This document shows, piece after piece, positions 10,001 to 18,036 of a stretch of DNA of 64,000 bases; the first letter of the stretch is position 1, and each line of letters starts with the position of its first letter. The stretch comes from Saprospiraceae bacterium (GTDB lineage: Bacteria; Bacteroidota; Bacteroidia; Chitinophagales; Saprospiraceae). The position numbers were made by a program, and so were the translations under genes. Below the pieces are notes generated by a model. The model saw only the letters and a program-made list of their open reading frames with translations, had not been told where the DNA came from and searched no databases. The DNA lies in NCBI GenBank assembly GCA_016711125.1, contig JADJTQ010000005.1:248001-312000 (forward strand), given 5' to 3'.

Positions 10001-10735
10001 AGCCTTAAGCGATAAAACCGACTTGAATTTCTTTTTTTCGTAGGACTCAGGCCAGAAAGGGTTTTTTGGAGCAAACTGCGTCACCTCCGGTCCCTGAATA
10101 AAAGCTACATTATCCTTATAAGCCGATACTATTTCATTAGGATGAGCTTTCGAGGTCTTTTTGATGAGTTCGAATAATGAAAGTAACTTCTCCTCCTCAT
10201 CAATAATAAATGTGCCGTTAAATATCTTGTGCCGACAATGCTCGCTATTGACTTGGGAAAACCCAAAAACCTCCGAATCGGTTAATGGTCGGCCGATCCT
10301 TTGTGATACTTCTTCCAGATAGGTAACCTCTTCTTTATTTAGGGCAAGACCTTCTTTATTATTGTAGGCCTCAATATTATGCACAGCTATGACTTTTTGG
10401 GGCTTGATGTCGATATGGAAGATCTCTTGTGTAAGCTGGGGATACTTTTGAAAAAGCATCGGATCAAATCTTTCATTTTCCTGACGAGGTATGAATTGCT
10501 CGATTCGGATGATACTCTCGATTCCCATATTACAGGTAATATCTACTGCGTTTGAACTCCAGGGTGTGATCATTGTCGCACGGGGTCCAATAAAAATGCC
10601 GTCAATCGAGTTCAACTTAAGCAAAGGAACCTGTCCAAACAGCCAGGAGAGTTTTAGTCCATCATGGTCAGAGAGAGAATTCTGGGTTTGAACTGCAAAA
10701 ACCTTATCCGTAGGACTTCCAAAGAATAGAATCAT
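7079..10735 (-). CDS. purL: Phosphoribosylformylglycinamidine synthase, large single-chain form
   Basis: 1218 residues, the one-chain FGAM synthase type that turns FGAR, glutamine and ATP into FGAM in purine synthesis. The synthetase core shows AETHNFPTTVEPFNGAATG with GGEIRDR at about 250-280, and the second half-domain has ISSGGLITTLLEMCF. The glutamine amidotransferase domain at the C-terminus has the nucleophile in SIGVCNGCQLF (about 1070) and a downstream PHIERSIFPWNW block carrying the His/Glu pair. It is somewhat shorter than the roughly 1295-residue E. coli enzyme but complete. It is transcribed alone and appears intact. Confidence 0.96.
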   Translation of the reverse strand: MILFFGSPTDKVFAVQTQNSLSDHDGLKLSWLFGQVPLLKLNSIDGIFIGPRATMITPWSSNAVDITCNMGIESIIRIEQFIPRQENERFDPMLFQKYPQLTQEIFHIDIKPQKVIAVHNIEAYNNKEGLALNKEEVTYLEEVSQRIGRPLTDSEVFGFSQVNSEHCRHKIFNGTFIIDEEEKLLSLFELIKKTSKAHPNEIVSAYKDNVAFIQGPEVTQFAPKNPFWPESYEKKKFKSVLSLKAETHNFPTTVEPFNGAATGSGGEIRDRMAGGKGSFPLAGTAVYMTAYSRLQDNRPWENGMVERPWLYQTPIDILIKASNGASDFGNKFGQPLIAGSLLTFEHEEHNRKLAYDKVIMLAGGVGYGKADQAQKEKPSKGDRIVVLGGDNYRIGMGGAAVSSADTGEFASGIELNAVQRSNPEMQKRVANVVRGMMEDAKNAIVSIHDHGAGGHLNCLSELVEEMGGKIDLDKLPIGDPTLSAKEIIGNESQERMGLLISPQHFKELEMLAARERAPIYNVGEITGDERFSFVSQKTGETPLDLALSDMFGSSPKTIMTDHNISRQFQPINYEINRINEYLENVLRLESVACKDWLTNKVDRCVGGRVAKQQCAGPLQLPLNNVGVMALDYDSSQGVATSIGHAPVSGLISAAAGARNSVAEALTNIIWAPLKDGLKSVSLSANWMWPCKNPGEDARLYEAVESISNLCIQLGINIPTGKDSLSMKQKYSDDEVIAPGTVIVSAVANCNDINKIIEPVFKVGGGPVYYMNFAQGPYHLGGSAFAQINNKVGETAADIRDPDFLASAFNVVQQLIKQDLIVAGHDISSGGLITTLLEMCFADNHLGAQIDLTSLREEDIIRILFSESCGIVFQAKNDSVEEILNVENLEFFRIGSVEKSDNLSVTNFASEWQFDINKLRDVWYETSWLLDQKQSGEYLALARYKNYKNQPLQFTFPTGFKGKIPSHITGTKIKAAIIRDQGSNSERELAHAMYLAGFEVRDVHMTDLISGRETLEDIRFLGAVGGFSNSDVLGSAKGWAGSFLYNDKAKKALDYFFSREDVLSIGVCNGCQLFMELNLINREHSEKATMGFNDSHKHESAFTSVAIQPNNSVMLSDLAGCNLGVWISHGEGKFQFPLSHDHYHIVAEYGYTEYPSNPNGSDFNTAMLSSHDGRHLVTMPHIERSIFPWNWAYYHPDRNDEISPWIEAFVYARKWLEKN

Positions 10736-11013
10736 GGGAACACCGGGTTAGATAAGCACACAAATTTTAGATTTATTTAGATATTATTCTAATAAAAAGG
10801 AATATATAGTAATAAATAAACCATAGCAAGCACGATTGTGTTCATCCAGACGAATGGAATCATGGACGCTTAGGAATCACTGAAGAATTATTAACAATGA
10901 ATCATTCATTGACTAAAGCAACACTCTGTTATTCTCAATGAGGATATGCTAAAGTTGAGCAGACACCAACAAATAACTGTCGATATCTATCTCTGTACGG
11001 ATTGTCAGGTATT

Positions 11014-11299
11014 TTTAACCGGGACTATGTATTAACGTTTTGTCATGAAAGCCAGAAGAGCAATAAAGACGGGTGCTCGAGCGGTTTTTGGAGGCATGAG
11101 CGAGTGACTTGTGGCCTTGAGGCACAACGAAGATCTTGTAGATCTTCGAGCGAGTGAACCACTAGTGGATGGGAGAGCACGGTCATCGTCATGGTGAGCC
11201 CGTCTGGCCAGTCTGACAGGCACCAAAAATCGATGATGTCCTGTATTTGCGGCAATTCAGTCTTGTAATAAAAAAGTCTAATGAATATTCCCGGTTAAA
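11014..11299. repeat. Small inverted-repeat-bounded element in a gene-free gap
   Basis: The gap 10736-11428 has no convincing gene. Within it, an 11-bp inverted pair, TTTAACCGGGA (11014-11024) and TCCCGGTTAAA (11289-11299), sits inside a longer imperfect match of about 35 bp at each end. The interior has a 9-bp perfect hairpin, CGAAGATCT/AGATCTTCG (11128-11148), flanked by two copies of GAGCGAGTGA. The layout resembles a small non-autonomous element. No transposase and no clear target duplication were seen. Confidence 0.4.
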
Positions 11300-11428
11300 G
11301 TCCCAAACAGGAGATTGTGGAGTATTCTGATCCTATGGCAGCGGAGTTTGATCATCAATGCAGTATGGTGCAGGATGTTGCTGATCAGTAGAGGAGTTGT
11401 TAATTTCAAATTCTACTGCTTATCTGTA

Positions 11429-12253
11429 TTATTGACGTGTGGCATAAGTCACCAGTTTCCAAACCTCTCCCCGGGTCAGTTCCCTCATATTATTAACATC
11501 GATTTCGGCGAAGAACCGGTTAAGATCCCTTCCAGGATGGGCAGAGTGCCACACATCCTCGGACAATGGTTGAATCATTTGATGGAGGTGGTCGTAGACA
11601 TCCAAGGTCATGTAATTGTATCCATATTCAGTGCCCCGGGGAGCAAATCTCTTCAGGAAATGCCAATTAATTCGCAATCCTTGATCGGCGGCGATTTTGT
11701 GTGCGGGTAAGTAGATTTCTTTTTCCATTTTTTCATACGCAGGTTCCCGACCGGGGGTGACTTTCATCCGGTTTGCCATAACATATTGGCCGGGTATCTG
11801 CTTTGGAGAGAATGCCTGAGAAAGAATTTCAAAAGTTTCCGACCAAACTAAATCTCGTGCATCCAAAGTGTTTTTTTCAATCTCGATTAGATCCGCATTC
11901 TGATGCACTTCCCGGATCCAATCTTTCACATCACGCATGCCATCTTCAAGAGCTTCGATGCCTAAATAAAGGTTAATCGTTACATAGTCATATTCTCTTT
12001 TTGTACCCGAAGGGTAGGTGACTTCGTAGAGTCCCCAGAATACCAAATTTCGATTCCTAATCCTGTGTTCATGGATGGGTTTCCAAATATCTTTCTCTAT
12101 CGAAGGATAATTGTTACTTTTTGATTTCATGTAGTCAAATTGCACATACATCGATGGCTCGGTTGTCTGTGCAAGTATTTTTGAAAAACTTACCTGAGTT
12201 AAAGCAAAAATCAGAATTACCAATGTAGTTGAAATAAGTGAATGATTTTTCAT
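11429..12253 (-). CDS. Secreted protein with two tandem dimeric alpha/beta-barrel-like modules
   Basis: I chose the ATG at 12253 rather than the upstream GTG at 12331 because it starts a good signal peptide (MKNHSLISTTLVILIFALTQ, about 30 residues). The mature part has two related halves. The first contains EKDIWKPIHEHR, the second EKEIYLPAHKIA, each followed by a G-T-x-x-E-Y-x-Y strand (SGTKREYDYVTINLY; RGTEYGYNYMTLDVY). This looks like an internal duplication of a ferredoxin-like module of the NIPSNAP/ABM kind. No catalytic residues are recognised. A similarly built secreted protein is encoded divergently at 13206. Confidence 0.7.
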   Translation of the reverse strand: MKNHSLISTTLVILIFALTQVSFSKILAQTTEPSMYVQFDYMKSKSNNYPSIEKDIWKPIHEHRIRNRNLVFWGLYEVTYPSGTKREYDYVTINLYLGIEALEDGMRDVKDWIREVHQNADLIEIEKNTLDARDLVWSETFEILSQAFSPKQIPGQYVMANRMKVTPGREPAYEKMEKEIYLPAHKIAADQGLRINWHFLKRFAPRGTEYGYNYMTLDVYDHLHQMIQPLSEDVWHSAHPGRDLNRFFAEIDVNNMRELTRGEVWKLVTYATRQ

Positions 12254-13205
12254 ACTACGATATTTAAATAGTGGTTTTGAAAATAGATCCTCCTTCAGTG
12301 TTTGATCACAAAGATAATCGAATCGAGACACTTCTTTTGCCCCAACCTTTAGTAGTGTTTTATTTAGAAGATTGAACTACTTAATAAAGAATCTCTTCTC
12401 AATAGTCCTCTGAATCTACAAAAATGTTACCTGTAAGGTTGAATCAGTAACCATTCGTTTGGTTAGTCTCCATGAAAATCGATAAAAACCTGTGGCTGAC
12501 TTATCAGTCGGGTTTCCATATGCGGCGATCAAAGTAATTCAAGTTAAGTAAAAAGCTTCAATGATTACAGGTTTTGTCGTTCCACTGATGGTTTGGTGGG
12601 AGGTCGAAGAAGAGCGTTTTGATCATAACATGAGCCTCTATACAAAATAAATACGATTTCTTCAAAAAGATTTATTATCTTCCAGAAGCCCATCTAAAAA
12701 TTAGTCGCAAGAAAATCAGTTGCCCGTGTCACTTTGTGTAAGCCGCGATATCGATTTGTTTTTAACACTAATTTACTGATAATCAAGATGCATCCGTAAG
12801 ATCCAAATTTACTGGACTCTCATTAGATAACTTCATTAAACCAAATGGAAATGAAACACTCACTTTTCCGGTTAACAGGTTGAGCTGTTACCCATAAATT
12901 TAGCATTCTACATACCCGGCATTCCGAATCCACCGTCAACCAATGTGGAGTGAAGAAGAAATGGGCAACGATCTTGTCTTAATGAACCATGATGAGCTAT
13001 AAATATTGAATGGAGAAGGGGCTTAAACCATCCTCAATCCTGGCTCAGAAAAACCCTATTTGTGTGAGCGTGAGGCTTTAAAATGATGGCTGCAACCGGG
13101 ACTCCCTTTATGCAACAAGTACTATGACAATAATGAATGAGCTCAAAAATATATTTACACTCATACTCTACCACAATTTATTCTAGTCATTAAAAAAATC
13201 AACTT
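12254..13205. other. Intergenic region between divergent secreted-protein genes; no gene seen
   Basis: About 0.95 kb of A/T-rich sequence between two divergent genes. I see no coding region, tRNA, repeat or clear hairpin. It must contain the promoters of both flanking genes, but I could not assign a convincing TAnnTTTG element. Confidence 0.5.
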
Positions 13206-14000
13206 ATGAAAAAATGCACATTAGCCGTAGTGGGTTTGCTCCTTGGCATTACCTTATTTGGACAGAATCTTCCGGAGGTATTTTCGTCGATTCCTATAAA
13301 GGTCAATGAAGGTCATTCACCTCCCGAGGTAACAAACTACATAAAAGCCTTAAACCGCGGACTAAGCCAATTTGGCCGGGGTATTGGCGCCTGGATCAGT
13401 TATGGAGATCGTGGCGAACGTGCCCAGCAATTGGTCTGGGGATTTACCTTTGATTTTAAAGAATCGCGTGACTATTATTTTCCAAAAGCCGATGATACTT
13501 CGGATGCCGGTAGTCCTCAATTTGCCGCTTTATTCGAAAAAATAGCAGATTCAGGCATTGATCTCAACCAGAATCTTACCGAAGCTGAGCCTTATACTGA
13601 TTGGGTATGTGTTGGATACGACCAGTTAATAAATCCTCAGTTGGGTGGTTTAGTTGCGGTTAGGACTATACCAATTAAAAGCGGTTCGGAATCTTCTTTT
13701 GAAAAATTTGTGACTTCCGAACTTTATCCGGCTTACCAAAAGAATGATCCTGGGTTTAATGCCTACGTGTTCAAAGGCGATAGAGGTCAGGGAAAAGGTG
13801 CCTACATCATGCTATGGTCTTTTCAATCTGTCAGTCAAAGAAATAGTTTTTTCCCGACTCCAGAAGGTGAGGCTACTGAAACCTTTACAAAAGCATATGC
13901 CAATATTAGTCCGGTGATGGATAAGTTGGCCCAGTTTACGGATAGTACCATAGAGGCAACAGCCTACACAGACTATATTTCAATAGATGTTGGGAATTGA
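13206..14000 (+). CDS. Secreted hypothetical protein with two ferredoxin-like modules
   Basis: 264 residues with a clear signal peptide (MKKCTLAVVGLLLGITLFGQ). The mature protein seems to have two halves, one ending near DLNQN and the other beginning with GGLVAVRTIPIKSGSESSFE. The second resembles the start of an antibiotic-biosynthesis-monooxygenase or NIPSNAP-like domain (strand, then a helix running to SELYPAYQKNDPG). No active-site residues are recognised. It is divergent from a protein of similar architecture (11429) and followed by a strong terminator, so it is a single-gene unit. Confidence 0.72.
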   Translation: MKKCTLAVVGLLLGITLFGQNLPEVFSSIPIKVNEGHSPPEVTNYIKALNRGLSQFGRGIGAWISYGDRGERAQQLVWGFTFDFKESRDYYFPKADDTSDAGSPQFAALFEKIADSGIDLNQNLTEAEPYTDWVCVGYDQLINPQLGGLVAVRTIPIKSGSESSFEKFVTSELYPAYQKNDPGFNAYVFKGDRGQGKGAYIMLWSFQSVSQRNSFFPTPEGEATETFTKAYANISPVMDKLAQFTDSTIEATAYTDYISIDVGN

Positions 14001-14033
14001 ATTCCTTAGTAGATAATGATTACTTTTCAAAGG

Positions 14034-14067
14034 AAAGGTGATGCTTAACAGGCATCACCTTTTTTGT
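14034..14067 (+). terminator. Rho-independent terminator
   Basis: An 11-bp perfect stem, AAAGGTGATGC (14034-14044) with GCATCACCTTT (14052-14062), 7-nt loop, followed by a T run. It lies 34 bp after the stop of the gene ending at 14000. Confidence 0.88.
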
Positions 14068-14111
14068 AATACATTCAGGGGGTTATGATCACCATCTTCA
14101 GGCATTGAAAA

Positions 14112-14519
14112 CTACTTAGATCTTCCCAATATAATTCCTATCAAACCACCAGCCACTGCAAACCGGATCGGGAAAGTAATGCCATACCACCATACAATGT
14201 TTATCGAATACAGTGTTGTCGTTGAAAAGAGCCACAATCCCATGCACAAACCCAGCAAAAGTCCAATGACTGCCCCAGCCTTTAATCCACCATTAAAGGT
14301 TTTAATGCCGGCCCACTGTTGAAAGATAATCGTGAGTAACAATCCGTACAATATTTCAAATAGGATAATGCCAGGAAAATAGTTCCGGGCAGTCGCTTCC
14401 TGCAGATCACCAGTGGTTATACTGATACCCGGAAACAATAGCACATAGATTATGTAACCAAGACCAAACAGACCAACAAACCCGGCGAGTGTCGCCAACA
14501 AAGTTTTCTGAGCATTCAT
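14112..14519 (-). CDS. Small four-helix membrane protein, unknown function
   Basis: 135 residues with four hydrophobic stretches: about 8-30, 50-68, 80-98 and 108-132 (the last is glycine-rich, AVAGGLIGIILG). The pattern fits small Bacteroidota membrane proteins of DUF1761-like type, but I cannot confirm the family. It is convergent with the gene at 13206, separated by that gene's terminator, and upstream of it lies a 260-bp gap before the MFS gene. Confidence 0.65.
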   Translation of the reverse strand: MNAQKTLLATLAGFVGLFGLGYIIYVLLFPGISITTGDLQEATARNYFPGIILFEILYGLLLTIIFQQWAGIKTFNGGLKAGAVIGLLLGLCMGLWLFSTTTLYSINIVWWYGITFPIRFAVAGGLIGIILGRSK

Positions 14520-14778
14520 AATAAGTTGATTTTTTGAAAAGTTAAAAAAGTGATTCAGGAAATCTGTTGTAATGATGAATTGCTTAAATGGTCTCAGGTT
14601 TGTAGCTCTGGAGTGATACTAGCGGTCAGGAATAATTTCATAAGTTACTAAAAAAGATATAAGTTCTTGATTATAATTAATGTCAAAGCAATCTTTGGAT
14701 TGTAAACAAATTAATTACTAATTCATTCAGTCACACGATGCCCGCAAGGGGTCATAATACCTTCAAGTGTTCCCTGCC

Positions 14779-15954
14779 TCAAAGAGGTGATGACCCATTC
14801 ATGGATATTTTACCAAAGTGAAAAATCAGCCAGCTAATAGAAAAGAGAAAAAGCAGCACAGCGGCTACCAGAAAAGTGGTTGACAATGTCAAATTACTTA
14901 AGATTGGGAAAATAATGATGGGTGAAATAAACTGACCAAAAAACCAAAATGTTGTCAGCTTACCAATTTCTTTACCCCTGATTTCTGGAGGTGCAATTTT
15001 CATTACCCAAATATTGGTGTTAGGGATCATCATGCCTATACCGAGTCCGGACAACATCATTGCCACTATAACCCATCCGTAGGTGTGAGATTTGGAAATG
15101 AGGAAGAATCCAAGTGCCATTAGAAAGAAGCCAATGGAAAAAATGGTCATGAAACTGAATTTGCCTTTTAATTTGGAGTATGAAAAAGAGGACACGGCAG
15201 AGAATAAAGTACTCATTGCAATCGCGGCTCCTATCAGGGCATTTTTTTCTACTCCGATCGATTTGAGGTAAAAGGGTATTTGCACCGGAATGAGAAAGAA
15301 AAGTACCCACATCATCATAGTGTTTAAAAAAAGCAGCCAAATAATTCCGGGTGATTTGAGCAGGGTTTTGACTTGATCTTGCTTTTTCACTATCGCGGGC
15401 TCATGAAGAAACATGATGCTTAGAGGCAATATCAGTAAAGAAAAAAGGTAAATTAAAAATGGGTACCTCCATCCAACATCAGCCAGTATTCCTCCTAAAC
15501 CAATAAATATAATTCCCCCAATAGACATAAATGCTACTTGAATTCCGGCGAATTTCTGCCGCTCCAAGCCTTCGAAATAGTCAGCAATCAACGTTATGAC
15601 AATAGTCATAGACATGCCAACCGATATTCCAAGAACCGCACGGGAAATAAGTATGTGATAAATACTATTCAAAAAATAACCCGCCACACCGGAAATAGCA
15701 TAGAGAGCGAGAGCTAACCACAATAGCTTAAGGCGACCATAGCGATCAATAAGCCATCCGGTGATTGGTGAAAATATTGCAATAAATAGCGCAGGGATGG
15801 TCAAAACTAATTTGACCAGAAATTCGGAGTTTTCAACCGAAGTAAAATGCGAAGACATGAGCGGTAGGGCAGGAGAGATGGTGATCACTGACATGATAGT
15901 CAAGCTGCTGACCAGGAGCAGTGTACATTTTGTTTTCCAGTTGTTTTGAGGCAT
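14779..15954 (-). CDS. Major facilitator superfamily transporter
   Basis: 391 residues, about 12 membrane helices. The MFS signature between helices 2 and 3 is present as GWLIDRYGRLKLLW, and helix 4 has ISRAVLGISVGMSM. The central loop is short (KKQDQVKTLLKS). The arrangement resembles small multidrug/proton antiporters, but the substrate is not readable from sequence. Its 5' end faces the sulfatase gene across a 418-bp divergent spacer, so shared regulation is possible but unproven. Confidence 0.85.
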   Translation of the reverse strand: MPQNNWKTKCTLLLVSSLTIMSVITISPALPLMSSHFTSVENSEFLVKLVLTIPALFIAIFSPITGWLIDRYGRLKLLWLALALYAISGVAGYFLNSIYHILISRAVLGISVGMSMTIVITLIADYFEGLERQKFAGIQVAFMSIGGIIFIGLGGILADVGWRYPFLIYLFSLLILPLSIMFLHEPAIVKKQDQVKTLLKSPGIIWLLFLNTMMMWVLFFLIPVQIPFYLKSIGVEKNALIGAAIAMSTLFSAVSSFSYSKLKGKFSFMTIFSIGFFLMALGFFLISKSHTYGWVIVAMMLSGLGIGMMIPNTNIWVMKIAPPEIRGKEIGKLTTFWFFGQFISPIIIFPILSNLTLSTTFLVAAVLLFLFSISWLIFHFGKISMNGSSPL

Positions 15955-16372
15955 GTTTCGTTTTTGTAAAGATCTTTTTGGCTGTTTTGCTTTGGCAGAA
16001 ATGAGAAGTGACTCTATTTTGAGGATGCCAAAATAGGGATTACTTTCGAAGGTGACTAATAATTGTCTTGGTTGATTACTGCAATTATCATAAAAAACGT
16101 AAAGGTAGAATCTTTCATCTGGGGCAAGCTTAATTCGTTTGAATTTTAGTTACATCGTTCTTTTTCCTCTATTTTAGTCTTACCGGGGATGCGCTCTGTT
16201 TCTCATCTCATTAGTACTGGAAAATTATAACTTTTTTTAGCCACTCTGGTTTGAGCTATTCAGCTACTATCATGTCTTAGCACAGGTTATCTCTATTACT
16301 AAAAAAAGACTTACATTCAATGTCGTATCATAGGTAGGATGAATTTAGTGAGTGTGTAAATGATACGATAAA
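15955..16372. other. Divergent spacer between MFS and sulfatase genes; no gene seen
   Basis: 418 bp with no coding potential, repeat or stable hairpin that I can see. It holds the promoters of both genes. Confidence 0.5.
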
Positions 16373-18016
16373 ATGCATGTTCGATTGAATAGTTCGATTT
16401 CGTTTCTCATTATTATTTTTTCCTGTTTCTTATCATGTTCAAGCGAAGCTATAGATGATGATCCGAGACCCAACGTTGTCCTAATAGTTGCTGATGACCT
16501 TGGATACAGCGACTTGGGTTGTTTCGGCAGTGAAATTCATACGCCCAACATCGATACACTTGCAAAAAGGGGTCGGATTTTTATTAATTTTTACACAGCA
16601 GCAACCTGTTCGCCTACCAGGGCCATGCTTTTGGCTGGTGTTGATCATCATCTGGCGGGGCTGGGTGATATGGCCGAGCGGATGGTTTCCATACCTGAAG
16701 AAGTGGGTCAACCGGGATACGAGGGATACCTGAACGATAGGGTGATCTCTTTTGTCCAGTTGGTGAAAGATGCCGGATACCATACGTATATGGCTGGTAA
16801 GTGGCATTTAGGTTTAACTCCGGATCAAAGTCCTTTGGCGAAGGGTTTTGAGAAATCATTTGCGCTTATGGATGCATACGCAGACCATTTTTATCCGGAC
16901 CCGCAATATTTTACTTTTTGGGAAGATGATGATTACGGGCACTTTCCTCCAGGCAATTATTCGACAGACTACTATACCGAAAAAATGATCAATTTTATTC
17001 GGAAGGATCGAAAAAGTCAAAAGCCTTTTTTTCTCTATGCCGCGTATACCTCTCCCCATTGGCCATTGCAGGCTCCTGATGAATTTATCCGAAAATATCG
17101 GGGCACCTATGATGTTGGATTTAACGAATTAAGGAGAAGACGTTTCCAGGGTCTTAAAGATAAAGGACTATTGAATGATTCGGTGATAATGCCACCACTT
17201 CCGGCCTTTAAGGGAAACCTCTATGACATTTCTGACAAACCACTTCTTGCTTGGGATTCGTTAAATAGTAGTGAAAAAGCAATCGAGGCCAGGAAGATGG
17301 AGATCTACGCGGGCATGATTGATAATTTGGATTTTAATATCGGTCGTCTAATCAACTATTTAAAAGAAATTGAGGAATACGACAACACGCTCTTTATTTT
17401 TCTTTCAGATAATGGACCGGCTGCCCTTGATGCAAATGAAGTTCACGATCCAGATCAGCAGTTGGAAGAAATGGGCTCCGCCAATTCTTTTGTTGCGTAT
17501 GGTCCTCAATGGGCGCACGCTTCAAGTGCCGTCAATCGCTATTATAAGGGATACAGTTCTGAAGGAGGAATACACAGTCCATTGATCATTAAGCTGCCTG
17601 GACAAACCGGAGAAATGGGGCATGCATCGGCCTTTTCAACTGTTTGTGACCTGGCACCTACGATATTGGAATTAGCGGGAGTAAATTATCCTGCAGAATA
17701 TAATGGAAAGTCGACAATGCCTTTGCAGGGCGAGTCGATGCTACCATATCTAAAAGGAGAAGTTGATGAGATACACCTGGAAGACTTCGTAGCAGGATGG
17801 GAATTGTTTGGCCGTTGTGCGGTGCGAAAAGGACCATGGAAGATCACTAAAATAGAGCCACCGTTCGGAAGTGGAGCATTTGAATTATATAATCTTGAAA
17901 ATGATCCTACGGAGACCAAAAATCTAGCAGAAATCCATCTCGCAAAAGTTCAGGAAATGATGATTCATTGGGAGACGTATGTGCGTCAAAATGCGGTTAT
18001 TTTAAGGGATCCCTGA
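16373..18016 (+). CDS. Lipoprotein sulfatase (formylglycine-dependent, arylsulfatase type)
   Basis: 547 residues. The N-terminus is a lipoprotein signal ending in FLSC. The sulfatase core starts with NVVLIVADDLGYSDLG, which supplies the paired metal-binding aspartates. The catalytic motif CSPTRAMLLAG has its cysteine at about residue 79, of the C-x-P-x-R type converted to formylglycine by a maturation enzyme (not in this window). A later metal site is FLSDNGPAA. It should cleave sulfate esters on the periplasmic side or at the surface. It is convergent with two arylsulfate sulfotransferase genes, its stop only 20 bp from the nearer one. Confidence 0.92.
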   Translation: MHVRLNSSISFLIIIFSCFLSCSSEAIDDDPRPNVVLIVADDLGYSDLGCFGSEIHTPNIDTLAKRGRIFINFYTAATCSPTRAMLLAGVDHHLAGLGDMAERMVSIPEEVGQPGYEGYLNDRVISFVQLVKDAGYHTYMAGKWHLGLTPDQSPLAKGFEKSFALMDAYADHFYPDPQYFTFWEDDDYGHFPPGNYSTDYYTEKMINFIRKDRKSQKPFFLYAAYTSPHWPLQAPDEFIRKYRGTYDVGFNELRRRRFQGLKDKGLLNDSVIMPPLPAFKGNLYDISDKPLLAWDSLNSSEKAIEARKMEIYAGMIDNLDFNIGRLINYLKEIEEYDNTLFIFLSDNGPAALDANEVHDPDQQLEEMGSANSFVAYGPQWAHASSAVNRYYKGYSSEGGIHSPLIIKLPGQTGEMGHASAFSTVCDLAPTILELAGVNYPAEYNGKSTMPLQGESMLPYLKGEVDEIHLEDFVAGWELFGRCAVRKGPWKITKIEPPFGSGAFELYNLENDPTETKNLAEIHLAKVQEMMIHWETYVRQNAVILRDP

Positions 18017-18036
18017 CTCCGAATTTCACCTCATAT

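Noticed and set aside
11032..11255. Short overlapping minus-strand ORFs in the gap after purL
   Set aside because: Two overlapping frames of similar length, no motif and a hairpin running through them; better explained as part of an inverted-repeat element.
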